Assembly (NCBI GenBank): GCA_041748075.1
Contig: JBGTDX010000073.1
Location: 8,429-72,428 of the forward strand
Direction of reading: 5' to 3'
Source of the DNA: JBGSYJ01 sp041748075
GTDB lineage: Bacteria; Acidobacteriota; Thermoanaerobaculia; Gp7-AA8
DNA: 64,000 nucleotides
This document shows positions 33,710 to 41,090 of this stretch, piece after piece. The notes beneath the pieces were generated by a model. It saw nothing but the letters and a program-made list of their open reading frames with translations, did no database searches and was not told the DNA's origin. The position numbers and the translations under genes are program-made. Position 1 is the first letter of the stretch, and each line of letters starts with the position of its first letter.

Positions 33710-33927
33710 CGGAGCTCACTCCCGTTCCGCGTACTCGAATTTCAGATCCTTGATTTCGCACCGGCCGCGCATGTTAGTCCGCCCGCTTCAGAAACGTAAA
33801 GCGAAGACGTCGTAGCGTGGCCCGTGGCCGGACATTGCATGCTCGGCCCTCACGCAAACGACCAGCCGTGGTGCGCCCCTTGTGATTCGCCCGGCGCTGA
33901 GAAACAATTCCCGCCGAGGAGCACCAA

Positions 33928-34215
33928 ATGAGCCTGCATCGAGAGCCGTCCGTCGTTCCGAACAACGTCAAAGTCCGTTCCGTCGCCATCGGCGCACAAG
34001 CACTCGGCGCGGGCAGTTCCGGCGCGTTCGCCGCCGGAGCCACAGCCCTCGGCGTTATCGCCCTGGGCGCGCTCGCCGCCGGCGTCATCGCGATCCGCAA
34101 GCTCACGATCGTCGAACAGCAGATCGAGTCGCTGAAAGTCGGCGTGCTGAAGCTCGACCGCCTCGAGATCGGCGACCTCGTCGTGAAACGCTCGATGCAG
34201 ACCCCGCAGAGCTGA
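33928..34215 (+). CDS. small Gly/Ala-rich protein with one membrane-like segment, unknown
   Basis: A 95-residue frame with a good ribosome site (CGAGGAGC, 33915-33922). A hydrophobic Ala/Gly-rich stretch (about 25-57, including GAFAAGATALGVIALGALA) is followed by a heptad-like LTIVEQQIESLKVGVLKLDR. There is no recognised family. It could be a small membrane-anchored protein with a short coiled coil. The 218 nt upstream (33710-33927) show no other gene. Confidence 0.5.
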   Translation: MSLHREPSVVPNNVKVRSVAIGAQALGAGSSGAFAAGATALGVIALGALAAGVIAIRKLTIVEQQIESLKVGVLKLDRLEIGDLVVKRSMQTPQS

Positions 34216-34249
34216 CCACGCTCCTATCCCCTGCCCCTTCGGAAGGATC

Positions 34250-34279
34250 CGTTTCCGTTTCCGTTTCCGTTTCCGTTTC
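34250..34279. repeat. hexanucleotide microsatellite (CGTTTC)5
   Basis: Five exact copies of CGTTTC in tandem followed by a diverged CGTAAC. It lies in the gap between the 95-residue ORF and the S33 peptidase gene. No coding frame around it is credible. Confidence 0.9.
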
Positions 34280-34348
34280 CGTAACGGATACTACCCCACG
34301 ATCCTGATCACCGGTTCTCCGACTCTCGCACCACGTCACATCCTCGTA

Positions 34349-34372
34349 GGCAGGGCCTTGGAAGGCCCTGCC
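34349..34372. terminator. 11-bp hairpin (GCAGGGC palindrome, copy A) after S33 peptidase
   Basis: A perfect stem GGCAGGGCCTT/AAGGCCCTGCC with a 2-nt loop, 5 nt beyond the minus-strand stop codon at 34378. No T-tract follows. The 5' flank CGTCACATCCTCG also occurs, slightly changed, before the palindrome at 51101, so it is one copy of a dispersed element that may double as a terminator. Confidence 0.55.
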
Positions 34373-34377
34373 TCAAT

Positions 34378-35844
34378 CTACGGCCGGAAGCTCTTCGCCT
34401 CCTCGAGCGATAGAAACTTCGGCTGAGGCAATCGGATCGTCCGTCCGGAGACGTCCCTTCCGGAAAGGAACTCGACGACGGTTCGTCCCACATCCCGGTT
34501 CAGGAACGTGTCCTCGTGCCCGGCGTGGTCGACGACGATGTGCGTGCCGCGCGTCAGACCCCAGCGCACCTCCTCCGCCTGGAATGGCGGAGTATTGCTG
34601 TCGAGTGTCCCGCTGATGAAGAGCGTCGGCACATCGCTGAGGATCGGGCTGCGGTATTGGTCTCCGAGGTCCGGGCTGCCGACTGCGCGGCACACTTCAG
34701 GATACGGGTAGTTGGTGAAGGCGCCGAGGATGGATCGTTTCTCTTCCGCGCGAATCTGTGCGAGGCGGAGTGGCGAGACGCCTGAAGCGCAATCGGTGAC
34801 GATTGGCATGAGCGGAATGCCGCCCGCGACGCCTCCCATCCGTTTCAGTACGTAGCCGGAAAGAATGGATGAACCTCCCCGATCGATCTCGTGGAGCATG
34901 GCGGGAAACACGATGAAGTCGTTCCCGTCGCCGACATCATGACGCAGGATTCTCCGCAGGCCATCGGCACTCACGAGGATCGTCAGATTCTCTCCGGTTT
35001 TCGGATGGCGGACGCTGACGTCGATCGGCTTCGCTTCGAGTTTCTTCAGAACGCGCTTCAGGAGGGCGATCATGTCTGGCACATCGCGGGAAATCGCAGG
35101 ATCGGAAGCCGCGAGCGCAGCGATCTTGCGGAACTGCATGTCGAGAGTCAACGGCAGCTTCTGTGTGTGGTCGGGGCCTTCCGTCCCGATCAGCACGACG
35201 CGTCCGAGGTGCTCGCCGTGACGGCGAAGGGTAGCAAGGGCGAGGTGCGTGCCGTAACTGAAGCCGACGAGGTTGAGTTTTTCTTCGCCGAGGGCCTGCC
35301 GGAGAGCGTCGATGTCATCGGCGGCTTCCCGGCTGTTGAAGCCGCTGATGTCGAGACCCTTCGCTGTCCATTCATCCGCGCATCGGGTCGTTGCGTCGAT
35401 CATCCCCTTCAGCAGCGCATCGGTGTCGGAAAACGCCGTGAGCGGCGGGTCGCCGGCGGGAGGGCAGAACGGGCTCGGTTTCGATTTCCCGGTTCCGCGC
35501 TGATCGAGAAGAATGAAGTCGCCCGTGGTGCGGAAAGCACCGATGATCTCCGCGGCGCCCGGGAACCGCAGTAGTCCGGTTGCCGATCCGCCCGGCCCGC
35601 CGGGAAGGTAGGTCACGGGCGTTCCCTTCGTTTCGCCTGTCGCTCTGAAACGGACGAAATAAAGCTCGAGCGTGCCGGAGTCCTCTTTCTCCCGGTTCTG
35701 CGGGACGATGAGCGTCCCCTGCTCCGCTTCCACCTCGGCGTCGCCGAGCATGACCGTGAACCGTTCGATACGGAACGGCGGCGCGCTCTCGGCACCAGCG
35801 ACCGAAGCAATTACGAGTGACAGCACGACGAGAAACGAACGCAT
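34378..35844 (-). CDS. S33-type alpha/beta-hydrolase with TAP-like C-terminus (peptidase), exported
   Basis: A 488-residue protein with a signal peptide (MRSFLVVLSLVIASVAGAES). It has the oxyanion segment YLPGGPGGSATGLL, the DQRGTGKS motif of proline-iminopeptidase-like enzymes, nucleophile Ser196 in GFSYGTH, Asp in ISGTLDSNTPP and His in DHAGHED. The C-terminal block GTLDSNTPPFQAEEV is the TAP-like domain of tripeptidyl aminopeptidases. Likely a periplasmic aminopeptidase or esterase. Confidence 0.88.
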   Translation of the reverse strand: MRSFLVVLSLVIASVAGAESAPPFRIERFTVMLGDAEVEAEQGTLIVPQNREKEDSGTLELYFVRFRATGETKGTPVTYLPGGPGGSATGLLRFPGAAEIIGAFRTTGDFILLDQRGTGKSKPSPFCPPAGDPPLTAFSDTDALLKGMIDATTRCADEWTAKGLDISGFNSREAADDIDALRQALGEEKLNLVGFSYGTHLALATLRRHGEHLGRVVLIGTEGPDHTQKLPLTLDMQFRKIAALAASDPAISRDVPDMIALLKRVLKKLEAKPIDVSVRHPKTGENLTILVSADGLRRILRHDVGDGNDFIVFPAMLHEIDRGGSSILSGYVLKRMGGVAGGIPLMPIVTDCASGVSPLRLAQIRAEEKRSILGAFTNYPYPEVCRAVGSPDLGDQYRSPILSDVPTLFISGTLDSNTPPFQAEEVRWGLTRGTHIVVDHAGHEDTFLNRDVGRTVVEFLSGRDVSGRTIRLPQPKFLSLEEAKSFRP

Positions 35845-35929
35845 AGTTCTCTCCTGTAGCCCGGCGCAACGCAGGCGATTGGTTGATTAGTTGTTTATTG
35901 GGAAGGAACTGTTTAGCTGCGGCCTCGTG

Positions 35930-36005
35930 TCATCCTGAGCGAAGCGAAGGATCTTGCTGCGGGGATCGAGCATCGCAAGATGATCCTTCGCTGCGCTCAG
36001 GATGA
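35930..36005. repeat. inverted repeat of the TCATCCTGAGCGAAGCGAAGG type
   Basis: The left arm begins TCATCCTGAGCGAAGCGAAG (35930) and ends GGATCTTGC. The right arm (35975-36005) is its reverse complement apart from one substitution and a 3-nt insertion. Arms are ~28 nt, loop 17 nt. I recognise this sequence as a dispersed palindromic element of several soil phyla. It lies in the 169-nt gap between BlaR1-like stop and S33 peptidase start; nothing else is seen there. Confidence 0.85.
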
Positions 36006-36013
36006 GATCGCGA

Positions 36014-37408
36014 CTATCCCGTGCCGCGCGCCCGTCGCACGAGCCGCTTGATCGGCGCCGTCACCCCTCGATGAACCAGTGCGACCGGATGCCTGCTTCT
36101 CCCCGTACCCACCGTCGCCGCATCGTCTCTCCGGTCTCCGTCGCGCTTCACCACATGACGATGGCGCTGACCATTGCGAATCACGATGACTTCATCGTCG
36201 GGATGGGGCATGACGACCGGCACTGGCAGCAACTCCTTCCCCTTTCCCGGCGGGAGAGGGGCAAGGGGTGAGGGCCCCTCCGCGCTCTCGTCCACGACGC
36301 TCTCGAACGCCTCCGCGGCGCTGCTCACCTCCGCAACGGATCTCGCCATCGTAACGATCATGGCGCCACCAGGTGCGGTCTCAGACCTCGGCTGTCGCGC
36401 TTCAACGATCTCGAGACCTTCCTTCATCGCAGTCGTTGCCTCGACTCTCGTCGCTGCCCGCACTTCAGCGTTTCTGCGTACCGCTGCCGCGTCCCGAGCA
36501 TCGCGAACGATCGCGATCTCCACGACAACCTCCGCCGGAATCTCGGCGAGAGGCGTGAATGCGAAGAGAAAGAACCCCGCACAGATAAGCCCCAGGGCGG
36601 TGAGTGTCGAGCCGACCCCGGAAGACGTCCGCAGAATCCGCCGCACGCGATATTCGAGGTCGGCGGCCGCTCCGATCTGTACGGCGAGAGCCGATCGCTG
36701 CGGCGGCATGCGGCAGAACTCGACGATCGCCTCCGCGTAGCGCGATCGCGTCTCTCCTGTCTCGGTCATCAGCGCAGCCTCGTCGGCGGCCGCCTCTCGC
36801 TCCCGAATCACGATGCGCTCGGCGATCCAGAGCGGCAGTGCGATCCAGAGGAGAGACCTAATCAAACGGATGGCCGCGTGAATCATCGGATCGCGCCAGC
36901 GCGCGTGTGATTCCTCATGCGCCACGACCAGCCTCACGATCTCCTCCTCGGCACTGACAAGACTTTCCGGAAGCACGATGACGGGGCGCAGCAGCCCGTG
37001 CGTGCGCGGTGTTCCATCCTTCGCGAGGACGACGTTGAACTCAGACCGATTCATCGCGATCGGTCCTGCAGGCAGCCATGTCCGTTCTTCGAGATACAGC
37101 CGGGCGTAAGCGCGGATCTCACGCGCAACGAGGAAGAGAGAACCTGCCAGCCAGAACACGATCGCGCCGATGGCCACGTCGAACGATGAGCCTGCGGCAC
37201 TCTCGGGTGCGCGGGTCGCGACTGCAGGAGCTGCCTCAGGCGTGAGGAAGAGCGGCACGAGGATGACGAGAGCGAAGCCCGACAGGGCGGCCACGTATCG
37301 CACACGCGCAGGCGCACCGCGCAGCAGCACGACGGCGGCGGCAGTGATACAGACAACCGGAATCCCCGCGAGCCAGAGGTTGATTGCAAATGCAGGAAAT
37401 GCATTCAT
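36014..37408 (-). CDS. BlaR1-like M56 membrane metallopeptidase
   Basis: A 464-residue protein. It has four membrane helices (near 10-28, 37-55, 85-105 and 285-305) and the zinc protease motif HEESH at 164-168 between helices 3 and 4, as in BlaR1/MecR1. After the last helix there are only ~160 residues, with no penicillin-binding sensor domain, so the inducer is probably not a beta-lactam. Part of that tail (GPSPLAPLPPGKGKE) is translated from a G/C palindromic repeat (36236-36284). Its start overlaps the stop of the BlaI-like gene by 4 nt: the protease should sense a signal and cleave the repressor. Confidence 0.88.
   Translation of the reverse strand: MNAFPAFAINLWLAGIPVVCITAAAVVLLRGAPARVRYVAALSGFALVILVPLFLTPEAAPAVATRAPESAAGSSFDVAIGAIVFWLAGSLFLVAREIRAYARLYLEERTWLPAGPIAMNRSEFNVVLAKDGTPRTHGLLRPVIVLPESLVSAEEEIVRLVVAHEESHARWRDPMIHAAIRLIRSLLWIALPLWIAERIVIREREAAADEAALMTETGETRSRYAEAIVEFCRMPPQRSALAVQIGAAADLEYRVRRILRTSSGVGSTLTALGLICAGFFLFAFTPLAEIPAEVVVEIAIVRDARDAAAVRRNAEVRAATRVEATTAMKEGLEIVEARQPRSETAPGGAMIVTMARSVAEVSSAAEAFESVVDESAEGPSPLAPLPPGKGKELLPVPVVMPHPDDEVIVIRNGQRHRHVVKRDGDRRDDAATVGTGRSRHPVALVHRGVTAPIKRLVRRARGTG
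36236..36284. repeat. G/C-rich palindromic repeat inside the BlaR1-like gene
   Basis: The sequence CCCCTTTCCCGGCGGGAGAG then GGGCAAGGGGTGAGGG resembles the intergenic palindromes at 37908-37935 and 56764-56836. It is in frame with the gene and encodes GPSPLAPLPPGKGKE on the minus strand, in the variable C-terminal tail. Confidence 0.6.
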
Positions 37409-37794
37409 CGTTTCTTCTCCCCGTCGCGCCGCGATGCGATGAGGGCCTCGATCCGCGCCAGATCGCGATCCGAAACCGTGCCTTCGACGAGATGCGTCGC
37501 GAGCGCCGCCGGATCACCTCCGAAAAATCGGTCGATCACCCTTCGCACCGCCACCTTCGCCGCCGCCGGCTCCTTCATGACGGGCTTGTACATATATGCG
37601 CGCCCTACCTTCTCGCGCCGCACATGCCCCTTCTCCTCCAGCCGGTTGAGCATCGTCTGCACCGTCGTGTACGCGACATTCCCCCGCCGCGCTACGAGCA
37701 GCTCATGCACCTCCGCAACCGTGCCTCCCCCCGAATCCCACAGCGCCTTCATGATGTCGAGCTCCCGATCGCCGAGCTTCGCCCCGATCTTCAT
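37405..37794 (-). CDS. BlaI/MecI/CopY-family transcriptional repressor
   Basis: A 129-residue protein. The winged helix reads LGDRELDIMKALWDSGGGTV, then VAYTTVQTMLNRLEEKGHV and GRAYMYKPV; the C-terminal dimerisation part follows. The N-V-A-Y-T-T-V motif in the recognition helix and the cleavage region in the C-terminal helix are typical of BlaI. AGGAG lies 7 nt before the ATG. The gene overlaps the M56 protease gene by 4 nt, a standard two-gene repressor/protease unit. A promoter and two operator-like dyads lie upstream, so autorepression is likely. Confidence 0.93.
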   Translation of the reverse strand: MKIGAKLGDRELDIMKALWDSGGGTVAEVHELLVARRGNVAYTTVQTMLNRLEEKGHVRREKVGRAYMYKPVMKEPAAAKVAVRRVIDRFFGGDPAALATHLVEGTVSDRDLARIEALIASRRDGEKKR

Positions 37795-37802
37795 CCGTCA
37801 TC

Positions 37803-37878
37803 TCCTACTCGTGTAGTACGACAGTTCATAAAATAGGTTACCTCCGCCGGATTGTCAACTACTCCAGTAGGAGTTGAC
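37803..37878 (-). promoter_or_regulatory. BlaI-type promoter with two operator-like dyads
   Basis: Reading the minus strand: TTGACA (37858-37853), a 17-nt spacer, then TATTTT (37835-37830). A 25-nt dyad (37854-37878; arms GTCAACTACTCC and GTAGGAGTTGAC around a central A) covers the -35 box. A second site, TACTCGTGTAGTA (37806-37818), carries the TGTAGTA half-site of BlaI/MecI operators downstream of the -10. This is the expected arrangement for BlaI autorepression. Confidence 0.75.
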
Positions 37879-37907
37879 CAGCCAGTAACCGAGCCGGGCG
37901 GCGGCGT

Positions 37908-37935
37908 CCCTCTCCCCGTGTGAACGGGGAAGGGG
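37908..37935. repeat. G/C-rich palindrome CCCCGT-ACGGGG
   Basis: Arms CCCTCTCCCCGT and ACGGGGAAGGGG around GTGA. It lies in the 261-nt gap between the BlaI promoter and the small coiled-coil gene and may terminate the latter's transcript or be an inserted dispersed repeat. Confidence 0.55.
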
Positions 37936-38055
37936 TGAAAATCGGCGGCACATTGTCCTGAGTCGACCGGCCGTGCACTTGGCGCGCAACCACCCGTCCC
38001 CGGATTTTCATCGTGCATACAACGCGAGAACGGGGCGGGAGGGTAGGATCCGCCG

Positions 38056-38304
38056 CTACTGCGTGGGCGTTGGCGACTGGACGGGGGCGGGCGTCGGAGC
38101 CGACAGCGCGTCGATCTTTTTTTCGAGACGATCGATCTTTTGGTGGAGCGACTCGACCTCTCTACTCAGTCTGCGTCCGTCCCGGCCGGAAAAGATGATG
38201 ACGATGAGGGCAATCAGGATCAGGGTCCCGCAGCCGAGTTGCACCCTGGGAGTCTGATAAACGTTCGATTCCTTACGGACTTTGTCGGGCTCCATGTATT
38301 CCAT
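38056..38304 (-). CDS. small single-pass membrane protein with coiled coil
   Basis: 82 residues from ATG 38304 (MEYMEPDKVRKESN). One helix (LGCGTLILIALIVIIF) is followed by a short coiled coil (LSREVESLHQKIDRLEKKID) and a Pro/Thr-rich tail. The frame extends upstream to 38382, but that part is Arg/Pro-rich without a start signal. No family recognised. It lies downstream of the LCAT-like gene on the same strand, 112 nt away. Confidence 0.55.
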   Translation of the reverse strand: MEYMEPDKVRKESNVYQTPRVQLGCGTLILIALIVIIFSGRDGRRLSREVESLHQKIDRLEKKIDALSAPTPAPVQSPTPTQ

Positions 38305-38416
38305 GGGCGAACGGTGCGCTTTCGGGGCGCGACAGTCAAGTCTCTGGCGGCGGCGCGGAGGCGGTGCTTCGCGGGTTCGCACGGTAGGCCCTCGAAGGCT
38401 TCACTGGAGTAACTCA

Positions 38417-39790
38417 CTACCGTCGATAGATCAGCGGCAGTTCGCGCGTTTCCTTCGTGCTCCCGCTCCCCCACTGCAGCACGGCTACGAAGCGGACGAA
38501 GGGACTTCCGGCGTACGGAGGGAGGATCGACTTCGGCAGCTCGACCGTCGCGCGCACGCGATTCGAGAGCGAGCGTGTGACCTTCTGTCTGAGTCCGTTG
38601 AAGGTGACTTTCAGTGCCGGCAGTGGCGATGCATTCGGGGCCGCAGCTGCGATACGGATGCGGAGACCGTTCGCGCCGCCGGCGGATGCGTCGTCGCTGT
38701 CGATTGCCGCGGCGACGAACGCGGAAGGAGCGAGGCCGAGGAGAATCTGATCGAAGATCTCGAGCAGCGGCGGGGCATCCCACAGCTGCGAGTGATACGA
38801 AGGGATTCCGGCAGTCGGATAGACGCCAATCGGAACGTTAAACGTGCGCACACCGGCTCCCCGGATCCACTGGGCCGAGACGAGCGGGACGGTGCTGTCG
38901 CCCTCGTCACTCGCTTCGAATCTGACTTTGCCTGGACCTTCGATGGTCGCGCGTACGTCGGTATCCGCCCCGAAACCGGCGACGTTCGTGATCGGAGGCG
39001 TCGCGAACCCGGGCAGCGTCAGCTCGCGCAGCCTGACGAGCCTCGTCGCGTGACCTGCCCTCGGCTGAACAGCCGGCGCATCCTTCGCGCGGATCCAGGA
39101 GACCGAGACCGTCGGGGAAACCGCCTTGCCATTTTCGAACACCATTGGCGGCGGGATATCGTCGCTCGCCGCGTTCGCCATCGCAGGAGGCGGGAGGAGG
39201 TCATACGCGGCCTGAGCGCTCTGCATGACCGTTCGCGTCTCCGTCGGCGTCATACTCGCCGCGAGAAATCCGAACTTCTCCCCTTTCGCCAGGTAGCGGA
39301 ATGCCTTCAGTGTGCCGGCCCACGGCACACCGAATCCGAGGATGTGCGCGATCGATGCGGAGGTCTCGGGACGGAGCTCGAGGAAGCGGCGAAGCAGGAG
39401 TCCGCCGGTGGAGTGAACGATCAGGATGACCTTTCCATGCTGGGAGAGCGATGCAAGCGAACGGCCGATGTCGTCGAAGACCTGCGGGTCGTCGATCGCC
39501 TTGCGCCAGTCCCACCCGACCGCGATGAACTCGGAGGGATTCGAGATCGAGTACCCGTAGAGTCGGAGCACGTCGTAGAGCGACTGCGCCTGTTTCGCGA
39601 TTCCAAAGAAGACGTCGCGAATCGGCTCGCCGGCGACGAGGGCGTCGGGGTCGAGGAGCTTGAGGATCAGCCGGGCCTTCCGCTTCGGGTCGGCGAGCGT
39701 CTGCAACGAAGGCGGAAAGACGACCTTGCCGCTCGTCTCACGCAGTTCGCTTGCCGGGAATCCGGGAATGAACAGGACGGGAGGACGCAT
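38417..39790 (-). CDS. LCAT-like lipase/acyltransferase (alpha/beta-hydrolase)
   Basis: 457 residues from ATG 39790 (MRPPVLFIPGFPASELRETS). The longer frame to 39925 runs through heptamer repeats and is not coding. Nucleophile Ser127 lies in VHSTGGLLL and the oxyanion segment is FIPGFPASEL. The middle part FGVPWAGTLKAFRYLAKGEK matches lecithin:cholesterol acyltransferase-type proteins, and a C-terminal ~120-residue beta-rich region follows. No signal peptide. Likely an esterase or lipase. Confidence 0.8.
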   Translation of the reverse strand: MRPPVLFIPGFPASELRETSGKVVFPPSLQTLADPKRKARLILKLLDPDALVAGEPIRDVFFGIAKQAQSLYDVLRLYGYSISNPSEFIAVGWDWRKAIDDPQVFDDIGRSLASLSQHGKVILIVHSTGGLLLRRFLELRPETSASIAHILGFGVPWAGTLKAFRYLAKGEKFGFLAASMTPTETRTVMQSAQAAYDLLPPPAMANAASDDIPPPMVFENGKAVSPTVSVSWIRAKDAPAVQPRAGHATRLVRLRELTLPGFATPPITNVAGFGADTDVRATIEGPGKVRFEASDEGDSTVPLVSAQWIRGAGVRTFNVPIGVYPTAGIPSYHSQLWDAPPLLEIFDQILLGLAPSAFVAAAIDSDDASAGGANGLRIRIAAAAPNASPLPALKVTFNGLRQKVTRSLSNRVRATVELPKSILPPYAGSPFVRFVAVLQWGSGSTKETRELPLIYRR

Positions 39791-39826
39791 GGGAGGATTC
39801 TGGCAGCGACCGGGGCGCGGGGCAAT

Positions 39827-39962
39827 GGGTTCTGGGTTCTGGGAAGACAGGGCAAGAGTTGCAGGCGAGAAATGAACACGCTCCACCGCTGGTGAGGAGC
39901 ATACGTAGCGCGGAACTTGCACCACGTTCGACTCAGAACTCAGAACCCAGAACCCAGAACCC
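39827..39962. repeat. heptamer inverted repeat element, copy 3 (GGGTTCT units)
   Basis: The left arm 39827-39843 is GGGTTCT, GGGTTCT, GGG. The right arm 39931-39962 is ACTCAGA twice, ACCCAGA twice, then ACCC. An 87-nt spacer separates them. It occupies the region between the divergent LCAT-like and OsmC genes, where promoters are expected. Confidence 0.8.
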
Positions 39963-39991
39963 GTATGATGTCGCGACAGGAGGAATTAAAG

Positions 39992-40420
39992 ATGCCGAGT
40001 CGTAAAGCTGAAGCAGAGTGGAAAGGAAACCTGAAGGACGGAAAAGGAACCTTACGGACCGAGAGTGGAGCGGCCGACGGCGCATATTCGTTCGTGTCGC
40101 GCTTCGAGACAGGAAGCGGAACGAATCCTGAGGAGCTGATCGCGGCCGCACACGCGGGATGTTTCTCGATGGCGCTGTCGAATGGATTGAGCAAAGCAGG
40201 GCACGAACCGGAGAGCGTTCACACCGAGGCGACGATTCACCTAGAGAAGGTGGGCGAGGGATTCGAGATCACCCGCATCGATCTCGTATGCAACGCGAAA
40301 GTTCCCGGCATTTCGGACGAGGACTTTCAGAAAGAGGCTTCGAGCGCGAAAGAGAACTGCCCCGTGTCGAAACTTCTCCGCACGGCGGAGATCACATTGA
40401 AGGCGACCCTGAAGAGCTGA
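39992..40420 (+). CDS. OsmC/Ohr-family peroxiredoxin-like protein
   Basis: 142 residues from ATG 39992, chosen because AGGAGG (39979-39984) precedes it; an in-frame start at 39917 lies in repeat sequence. The two redox cysteines are Cys57 (AHAGCFSMALS) and Cys123 (ENCPVSKLL), the catalytic pair of OsmC. It should reduce organic hydroperoxides in the cytoplasm. The AGGGTNPEELIAAAHAGC-like segment is canonical. Confidence 0.93.
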   Translation: MPSRKAEAEWKGNLKDGKGTLRTESGAADGAYSFVSRFETGSGTNPEELIAAAHAGCFSMALSNGLSKAGHEPESVHTEATIHLEKVGEGFEITRIDLVCNAKVPGISDEDFQKEASSAKENCPVSKLLRTAEITLKATLKS

Positions 40421-40457
40421 AGCGCATCAACCGGCGCTCGCACCAGTCGGGCGCCGG

Positions 40458-40940
40458 CTATCGCGGCACGGGGATATCGAATTCCTCAGAACGAACCAGC
40501 TGCTCGCCGGCCCATGCTTCGACTTTGTACCGCCCCGGCGGCCAGCTTTCCGTCGGGGGACTCTGGAAGTGCAGGTAGCTCTCTCCGGCGACGACCTGCC
40601 TGGTCTCTTCGTGCACTTTCAGGTTGTCGCGCCCATACCAGACAGTGCGGACGATGGCGCCGGCCGGGGCGTCTTGAATCCTCATTGCAAAGTAAATCGT
40701 ATCGCCGGCATTAAAGCCGCGAGCCGATTGCCCGAGTGGCATCCGGCCCTCCGGGTCCAGAGTAGCTCCGAGGGTGAAGTCTCCGAGCCACTGGTCGGCG
40801 ACCCGGGCCTCAGGCGGAGCGATGCTGGCTGGATCCGTGATGGACGTATCGGTGACCGCCTGAGTAAGATCAGCGTCGCGCCGGCAGCCGAACGAGATGA
40901 GAGTGGCCGCCACCGCGAAGATGACCATAAGTCTGCGCAT
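40458..40940 (-). CDS. predicted lipoprotein, unknown function
   Basis: 160 residues from ATG 40940. The signal peptide MRRLMVIFAVAATLISFGC ends in a lipobox (ISFGC), so the Cys should be lipidated. The mature part is a beta-rich domain (DWWLGDFTLG-like start QWLGDFTLGATLD, then DTIYFAMRIQDAPAGA, RTVWYGRDN and WPPGRYKVEAWAG), an Ig-like or DUF-type fold. The frame upstream to 41285 is not supported. It is divergent from the 41091 gene. Confidence 0.7.
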   Translation of the reverse strand: MRRLMVIFAVAATLISFGCRRDADLTQAVTDTSITDPASIAPPEARVADQWLGDFTLGATLDPEGRMPLGQSARGFNAGDTIYFAMRIQDAPAGAIVRTVWYGRDNLKVHEETRQVVAGESYLHFQSPPTESWPPGRYKVEAWAGEQLVRSEEFDIPVPR

Positions 40941-41090
40941 ACGAATCCCCCGGAAGTCATCGTGTTTCACGTCCCGGATCGAGAGCAAAGGTCCTGCCAC
41001 CGCCTCAGACTTTTTTCGAACGTCGTCCTTGGAGAGTACACTCTTCTCATACATCAGTAGCCCCTGCTGGGGGTGTGGGAGGAGAGGCAC

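Noticed and set aside
33716..33772. An 18-codon minus-strand ORF just upstream of YfhO
   Set aside because: It reads like protein but has no clear ribosome site, and no regulatory motif typical of leader peptides is visible.
34103..34339. Minus-strand ORF with a Glu-Thr repeat
   Set aside because: The repeat is just the (CGTTTC)5 microsatellite translated; no start signal or homology.
39793..39925. N-terminal extension of the LCAT-like gene
   Set aside because: It runs through heptamer repeat and a divergent promoter region; MRPPVLFIPGF is the domain start.
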